Part shown: positions 17,181 to 26,100 of the stretch, in pieces
Numbering within the stretch: position 1 is the first letter of the stretch
How the letters are laid out: every line of letters starts with the position of its first letter
Assembly (NCBI RefSeq): GCF_021991875.1
Contig: NZ_JAHLKR010000024.1
Location: forward strand, 50,289-114,288
Direction of reading: 5' to 3'
DNA length: 64,000 nt
From: Mycetohabitans sp. B8
GTDB lineage: Bacteria; Pseudomonadota; Gammaproteobacteria; Burkholderiales; Burkholderiaceae
Notes under the pieces: generated by a model
What the model was told of the DNA's origin: nothing
The model's input: the letters and a program-made list of their open reading frames with translations, nothing else
The model's database searches: none
Program-made: the position numbers and the translations under genes

Positions 17181-20100
17181 CTATGAAAGCGACATCGTAG
17201 ACACGTCCGTCAGCGTTTCGCTGACAAACGACACGACATCCTTCATGCATTGATTCGCGTCCATGAAAAGGTGGTTTCCGTCAAAGCAGCGCAGCGTGAA
17301 CCCGGCGCTGCCCAACTGATGCCATGCACGCACGTCGCGTTCCAACACTTGAAGGTCGTGCCTGCCATGAAGACCCGATATCGGAATAGGCAGCGGCTCG
17401 ACCTCTCGCATCCTGAACGATTCAACCATCTCGAAGGTCGAGATGAGCGCGGGCAACTGAGCATAAATCAGGTCCCGGCTGAAACTGAACAAACCGGCCT
17501 TGCGCATCGCGTACTCGAGCGCGTCGATGAGTGTCGTAATCAACGGCCCGGCATTCGGATCACAGATGTCGTCGAGCACAGGTAGCCGCTTGATTCCATA
17601 ACGGCGATAGGTGCCTCGCATATCACGGATCACCGGATTTTCGCCCGTGCCAGGCGCCGCATAGGCGGCTGCAAAAAGATGCTTTGGTAACGGCAGGCCG
17701 CACATTCTCAAATGCAAACACCAAACATAAGCCATCAGCGCGCCTGCACTATGCCCGTAGAGCGCGAACGGCCGGTCCAGCTCGTCACCAAGCAATTGCG
17801 TGAGCGTCGAAGCGATAGTCCATACATCATGCAGCGGCCGTTCACGCCACCGATCGCCTCTGCCCGGCAATTCGATCGGCCGTACCTCGACATGGTCGGG
17901 CATGTTCGCCTGCCAACCTTTGAATACCGACGTCGACATATGCGCATACGGAAAACAATAAAGCCGCATACTTGCCCGCTTACGCGTCTTTCCGCGAATC
18001 CAAGCCGCTTTGTCACGCGACCAGGACTGCAGAGCGGTGAACGGCGCATAGTCGACAGCCGGCGCATCGACACGCGAAGGCTTTTCGTCGGATGATGACG
18101 CACCCGTTGCGGGGGGCTCAATGAGATCACGCAGCTTTGCCTGAAACAGATTGTTGATTTTCAGGTTGTGGTGCTCCAACTGCTTTTGCAGCTTCATCAA
18201 CATGAGAGAATCCATGCCTAACTCAAGCAACGCCTTGTCGACATCGATGTCCTCTGGCTCACAATCAAGCAGGTCCGCGACGCTTGCAAGCAAGCGGTCT
18301 TGCGTCAGTGCATCGGTGTCGGCAAGCAACGCGTCAAGCTTTTGCGACCTCGCGCCGTTACTGTCGCCGAGCTTGCGCAAGTCGGCGCGCGAGCATGCGA
18401 GTACGCTCTGGCCTTGACTGTCGACAATTGACCATGCGGTGGAAAAGCACTGCGGGTCCTCTTTCGCGCCAGCATCGCGCGGCAATAAAATATTGACGAG
18501 TTGATAATCGCCTCCCCGCGCGAGCTTGCCGTAGAGCCGAACATCCTCCATCACTGTCGTCATGTAAGGCGTAACGCCGTCAGTATCCGCGAGGAGGATC
18601 GACGGCTGCAGCGCTGCATCGATGAAGCCGGGGTGCGCGCCCAGCCCATAGTCGTCGCGTTCAAAATCGAGCCGTAGCGACGCAATGCTAAATCCGTCAT
18701 AGAAACGGCAATCGTGTACCGCCCGCACAAAACCGTTTGCCGGAAAGCCCATTTCCGTGTAGCGACCGTAGAATGCTGCTTCGTCGAGCCCGCGACGCAG
18801 CACACCGGGGCTGCTCAGGATCGACGCCACCTGTGCTTGTTGTGGCTCCGGTTGCTGTGTGTGTGGTGTGGCGTCGACGAGCGCAATGGCCGTCGTCGTC
18901 CACGATCCACTGGCCGGGGCGTCAGCATCGGATGCATCCATGCGATATTGGAATGTCGCGCGATAGCACTCAGGCCCGTCGTCTTCGACAATGATCTGAA
19001 TCCGTGTATCGGCGCGCAGTGAAACGAACAACGGCAATCGAAACTCGAAGCGCCGCACGATGACTTGAGTGCGCTCGAAGTAGTCGCTAAACATGCGATA
19101 GATCGCATCCAAATAGAAACCCACGTGGAAATTGCCCGTATCGGCAATCCCCGGATCATCGGGCCGCACGATCAACTCGACACATAGCGCGTGGGACACC
19201 GAATTTTGTCGGGACAATGCAAGGAACGGTTTTACGGTAACCTGCGATGCAGTGGCAATGCGCACCGGCGATTGCATCGCCGCTTCTTGACGCAACCAAT
19301 ACGACTTGAGCGTCAGGTCAAGCGGCGGATACGACGCCAAAAAGCACTGCTCCCTGTCTTGGCCGCCGGCTCGACCACCACCCTCTACTTGTGCCGGCTC
19401 GTCATCAACCGATGTCAGTACGACGTGGCCGTTCACGCCACCGAAACCAAATGAACTGACACCCGCGATCCGCTCGGGCCCGCTCCAGCGAATCGACTCA
19501 TCAGGAAACTTAAAGCCTGGCTCGACAATCTTGAGCAGCGGATTGATCGTATCAAGATGATTATTGGGCGGAATCGCCTCAAGATGCAAACATAGCGCCG
19601 CCTTAATCACGCTTGCGATGCCAGCCGCAGGTTCAAGATGGCCAATATTAGTTTTCAGGCAACCGAGCACGCACGGCTTGTCGGCACTTCGGCCTACATT
19701 GACCACGTTGCCAAGCGCTTCGATCTCCACCGGATCACCGAGATAGGTGCCCGTTCCGTGCGTCTCGATGTAGCCTGCCTGCGACGGCGCGAGACCGGCG
19801 TGCCGGAATGCGGTGCGAATCACCGCTTCCTGAGCTAAGCCATTTGGCGCGGTCATGCCGTTGCTCTTGCCATCTTGGTTGATCGCCGATCCCGCGATCG
19901 CCGCATAAATTCGACACCGTGCATCGCGAACGCGACGCGCGCGGGCTTCATCTAGCCTCTGCAATACGATCACGCCAACGCCCTCGCCCGGTACGTAGCC
20001 GTCAGCCCGCTTGTCGAACGTATGACAGCGGCCGGTAGCGGACAACATACCGGCGTCCTGAAGCAGGCGGGTCGAATGCGGATTTAAGTTAAGACTGACG

Positions 20101-23100
20101 CCACCAACGAGTGCAAAATCAATCTGTCCGCTGCGCAAATACTGGCAGGCGATGTCGAGTGCAACGAGCGTTGACGAACATGCGGTGTCGAGCACGAGGC
20201 TGGGACCATTGAAGCCATAGTGATAAGACAACCGGTTTGCCGCGATCGAGCTTGCGTTGCCGGTGGCAATGAAAAGCGCATTATCCTGGTTGTAATCGTT
20301 CGCGAACTGCATATACTCGCTCGCGTACTGCGCGATGAATACACCCGTGTTTTCAAACTTAGCGTCGCCGCGAATGCCCGCATCTTCGATTGCGATATGA
20401 GCATTCATCATCAACAGACGCTGCTGTGGGTCCATCAGGCGCGCCTCGCGGGGCGATATGTTGAATGCGCCTGCATCGAATAAGTCGATGTCATCGAGAT
20501 AGCCGCCCCACACGGTCTTGAGGTCATCGTCGCTCAATACATGTTGAAGCCCCAGCAAATCTCGTCGAGCGCACGGATAATGCCCGATGCCGTCAAAGCT
20601 TTGCATCAAGCGCGACCAGAACTCGGGCAGGTTCCGGGCCTGCGGAAACTGGCCGGCCATCCCAACGATGCCAATACGCTCATCGGCGATACGCGCAGCC
20701 GGTTCAGCACATGCCGCCACCTGCGCTCGCGTGAGCGCGCCTACCGTCGTCTCGGCCGCGGCCGATTTGTGCACCACCGATGCGTTGACCTTCGCCGCTG
20801 AAGCCGGCGCGCTGCGATGCGCATCGATAAAAGTCGCGAGCCCGCGGATGGTCGGATAGCGGAAAATGGATGAAGGCAGGATCTCAAACGACAGTCTTTC
20901 GGACAGGCTCGAAAAAAAAGTCAGCGAGTTGATCGAATTTAAACCGATTTGATCGAACGTTTGATCCGGATGCAAATCGTCGTGTCCGAGCAGCGCGCTG
21001 AGTTCGCCAAGCAATAAGGACATGACATCCACCTCACCCGCATCTCCCGCGCGCGCGCGCGAGCACGCCAATGGTGCAGAGCCTACGGCCGGCTCAAGCG
21101 CGTTGGTACGCTTCGCATAATACGCAAAAACCGGCAGCCGTTGGACGCCTCGATTGACGCGCGCGTACTTCGCCCAGTCCGCATTGAATACGGTCGCCTC
21201 TCCCACATCGTCGGCAACGATGCGCTCGAGAAAGAGCACACCTTGTCGCGGCGTAAGCATTGACATGCCAAGCGCATCGAAGAATGCGCGGTGGTCGTGT
21301 TCGACTGCCATACCTGCACCGTCCCAATCCGTCCACTGTACGACTTGCGCGCGACGACCCGATTGTCGCCTAGCGGCTGCCAGCGCAACGAGCGCCGCAT
21401 TGGCAGCGCCATACGCGCTCAGCCCATTGCCCTGCATACCCTCAACCGACGAAATCGACGAGAACAAGCAAAAGTATCGGATCGGATCGTCACGCGTGAG
21501 CCTATCAAGCAAATGCGCGCCAATCAGCTTTGGCTGCGAGACCTCGGCAAGAATCGCAGCCGTCGTGTCGCGGATCGGAATCGCGTCAGTGGTGACGCCC
21601 GCTAGGTGAAATACCCCTGTGATTGGCGAGCCAAGCCGCTCACGCAGCGCGCCGACGCGCTGCATGAGCGCCGCTTCATCGCGCAAGTCGGACTGGATAT
21701 AGTGAAGCGCTACGCCGCGCGTGCGCGCCAGTTCATCAGCAAACGTGCCAATCGTCGTCTCAGCGGACAAACTTGGATGGCGCAGCGGCGCGGACATCGG
21801 CTTACGACCAATGACAATCAACGATTTCACGCCTTTGTCGATTAGCCAGTGCAACACCGTGAAGCCCACGCCACCGAAGCCGCCCGTCACAATCATTGTG
21901 CCAGACGGGTCAAATGCACGTCGCGCACTGTCCATTGGCAATGGACGCAAGCGCTGGCACAAACGCCGGCCCTCTAGGAAGCGCACGCGCGTATCGCGCT
22001 GCGCGCAATGCAATTCCCGATGCACGCATGCCAGTGCTCGCGGTTCGAGTGAATCGACGTCGACGACCAGGCTACCGAGTTCCGGCACCTCGAAACGCAG
22101 GAAGCTAAAGTACTTTGACAAGGCCTCCTGCATCGGATCGACTTCGCCGCGATCCGTGACGTTGATGAGCACAAGTTTAAGCCCGTTGCGCTTGTCCGCC
22201 GCATCCACTGCACGTACGACCCATTCGACAAGCTGCTCCGCGCGCTCACGAAAGAGGGTATCAAGCGTCGTACCATCCAGCACCGCGTCCTTTTGCACAA
22301 AACGCAGATGTGGCTGGACAAACACGAAGGTATCGTATTCGCCGGCTTCGAACATCCGGGACAGCTGTTCGCCGAAAACACCATCACGCTCTTGTGTGAT
22401 CGTGACGTAGCGATGTGGCCAGCCTTGCGCCCAGCGGCGCAGCACCTGTTCGTCACCGCACCATAATGCGAGGTGTTCGGGCACACGCCGTTCATCCTCC
22501 GCGACACCTTCGATTTCGTCCCAACACGTTTGCATCAACCATTTGTCGAGGTCGACTTGCGTAGCAGCATCGTACTCCGGCACCGGCGCTGACACACGCG
22601 GCAACACATCGCTGATCCAATGCCGCTTGGTGTCAAACGGATAGCCGGGCAGCGGCACACAACGTCCAACGGGCAACTCGCCAGCACGCGTTGTTGCACC
22701 AGGCCATTCGAGCAGCGCGCCTACCGACCAGGCTCGCGCGCATTCCTTCAAATTTGCCTGTTCCGAGATCGTGAGCGGCTTGCTAACAGCGTCGAGGCTG
22801 TCGCCTTGATACGGACCGTCCGGATACGCCGCATCCGGCTGCGCGAGCCAGTCACGCAGTTGCCGCACCGCGTCAGCACGATCGCGTGCGACGAGTGCAA
22901 GCCGGTGGCGAAATGCCGGTCTGCGATGCTGAAGCGTGAAAGCGACGTCGCGCAGCGAATAAAGCGTCCCGGCTTCGCTATCGAGGAACTCGGCGAGCCG
23001 CCTTGCCTGCTCTGGCAATCGCGCACGCGCCGGAGCGCAAATCGGCAGAATCTGCGCATGGACATCATCGGCCGCATCAGGTGCGCCGCCGTGCGCGTTG

Positions 23101-26100
23101 AGCACCGGCGCCTCTTCGACAATCACGTGCACATTGACTCCGCCCGCGCCGAACGAGCTAATGCCCGCGCGGCGTGGCAACGCCCGTCCGTCACGCTCAA
23201 TCTCGGACCAGTGTGTTGCGCGCGTTGACACATGGAACCCGGCCTTGGCAAACGGAATGTCCGGATTAAGCGGACCGTGCAGCAACGTCGGTGCGAGTGT
23301 CTTATGCTGCAATTGAAGAACGGTCTTCGTCAATTGGGCGATGCCGGCCGCCGCCTCGCTGTGGCCAATGCTCGCCTTGACCGAACCGAGCGCACGGGTC
23401 TTGCCCGGCTGCGCCGGATAAGCGTCCATCAACCCTTGCATTTCAATCGGATCACCGAGCGCTGTGCCCGTACCGTGCGCCTCAACATACGTAATTGTGT
23501 CAACTGGCACCCTTGAACGCGCCAGCGCGGCCTTGATTGCTTTTGTCTGACTGACCGGGTTCGGCACAGTGAAGCCCTGAGTCTTGCCATCGTGGCTCAC
23601 GCCTGTGCCGCGAATGAGCGCAAGAATCGGATCGCCGGATTTGAGCGCATCGGCATAGCGCTTGAGCAGAACGACCCCTACGCCCTCCCCGGGTACATAG
23701 CCGTCGCCACCCGCCGCGAACGCATGGCAGCGGCCGTCGCTTGCGGCAAAGCTCGACGCGCACAGCGTCAGATACTTGCTTGGATGCAGTGTCAGATTGA
23801 CGCCACCCGCGATCGCCGCCTCGGTTTCGCCACGCCACAAACTCTCGCATGCCAAATGAAGCGCATAGAGCGATGACGAGCACGCGGTATCGATCGCAAC
23901 GCTTGGACCCGTAAAATTGAAAAAAAACGATATGCGATTGGCAACCGAAAACGTTTGGGACCCCGCTGGATAGAAAGGTGCGCGCAAAGCGAGCGCGTCC
24001 GCGCCGACGAGCTGATAATTATTGAAACTCACACCGACGAACACACCAACGTCACGCGGCTGCGATTGCCAACGTGGGCCAAGATAGCCGACGCTCTCCA
24101 AGCATGTCCATGCTGCTTCGAGGAACAATCGCTCTTGCGGATCCATCAGGGCCGCATCCTGCGCTGACAAGTTGAAAAACGGTGCATCGAATTGCGCAAT
24201 GTCGCCAAGAAAGCCGCCCCACTTACAGTAGATTGAATCAGTCTTTCCCTTTGCGCCCGGTTGATAAATGTTGCGATAGTCGAAACGGTCGCGCGGAATC
24301 TCCGTGACGCAGTCGACACCTGCGACAAGGTTCGCCCAAAACGCGTCGAGCGTATCGGCTTGTGGATAGCGTCCGCTCATGCCGACAATTGCAATGGCGT
24401 CGTCGTCGGCACTGTTTGTCCCGCTTCGCAGCAGAGCCGGCGCGGCGATGTCAGCACGAACGTGCGGCGAAGCATTGCCGGTGACGCCGGACAACTCGAT
24501 AGGCTGCTTAACGATTTGGGTATCGAGATGCGCCGCAAGTGTAGCGAGTGTTTTATATTTAAATAACAAAGCAGCGTCGTGCTCCCCCGTCCACTCTGAG
24601 ATCCGCTGGTGCAGCTTGGTGATCATGACAGAGTCGAGCCCCAACGCTTCGAAATCCGCTTGCGGATCGAGGCGATCGGCCGGAAAGCCGCAAATTTCGG
24701 CAAGTGCGCCAGTCAACCGAGTGAATGCCGTATCGCTCAGCGCATCGCCTTCCCACGTACGAGCAAGCGCCGCGCACGGCTGAAATGATTCAGACGATGA
24801 AGCGGGCACTGCCGGTGCAAGTGAAGAAAGCGGCATCGACCGCATGGACGCGTCCACGCGCGACGTGGCGCGCTGTGATGGCACCCAATGTCGCTCATTT
24901 GCAAACGGATAACCTGGCAAGCTCACACGCCGATGCGCACGCTCGCGCGACTGCTCCCTCGGATATAGCCAACGCCAGTCCAACGCGCCACCCTGGCACC
25001 AGAAGCGAAGCAACTGAGCCGCCTTACCGTCGCGAATCCATGAAGACACCAAAAGCTCGACATCGCCGGCAGCCAGCTCTGAGAGCGCGCCGCCATGCTT
25101 GGCCTCACCCGCGTAAATGCCCTGCTCAGCCAATTGCCGTAACGCGGCGGCCTGGTCGCGCCAATCGACCATCACAAATGCATTGAGCTGATCAACAAAC
25201 GCTTCAAGTGATGCTACAAGCACGCCGAGCCGACAGCGGCGCGCTTCACGCCCAACCTGCAGCGTATAGCCGGCATCGGCGAGAAGCAAACGACGTTCGT
25301 CCTTGTTGGGTGTATTGTCAAGCCAACTGCCAACGCGCGCGGCGGTGGCTCGCGCGAGCTCGTGCACTTGCTCCCAACTTTCCGCGGACAACGGGAGCAT
25401 GACGAGATCGTGCAAAGCGGGCCGGCGTACCGACAGCGTCGGCTGATATTCTTCAAGCACGACGTGCGCGTTGGAACCACCCGCGCCGAAAGACGACAGG
25501 CCCGCAATGCGCGGTGCGCCGTCTTGGCCAGCAGGCCACTCGGCAAGGCGGCGCTGGACCACAAAGGGGGAATGCTCGAACGCGATTGCGGGATTGGGCT
25601 CGTCCGCATGTAATGACGGTACCAGCCTACGATGTTGCATCTGTAACAGCACCTTGGTGATACCGGCCACGCCAGCGGCACTTTCGCAATGTCCGATATT
25701 CGACTTCACCGAACCGATCGCGCAAAACTGTTTGTCGCCGGTGGCACCGAATACCGTCGAAAGTGCGGCAATCTCAATCGGATCGCCAAGCGACGTTCCC
25801 GTGCCGTGCGCCTCAACGTAGCTGACTTGGCGCGGCTGCACGCCAGCGCGTACATACGCACTTTCGACGACGTCGGCCTGCGCTCGCAAACTCGGCACGG
25901 AATAGCCGGCCGAGCGACCACCGTGATTTATTTCGCACGCACGGATCACGGCATAAATATGATCGCCGTCGGCTTCGGCGCGCTGACGCGGCTTGAGCAA
26001 AAGCGCGCCTACACCTTCACCCGGCACATAGCCATCGCCGCCCTTGCCAAACGCCTCGCAGCGGCCGCGGCTCGACGCAAAGCGCCCTTGCGCGAGCATC

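Noticed and set aside
17700..17790. GHSAGA as an acyltransferase active site in PKS D
   Set aside because: It is at the very C-terminus after the last ACP, with LHGRHD and GNHLFM at thioesterase spacing, so it is the TE nucleophile.
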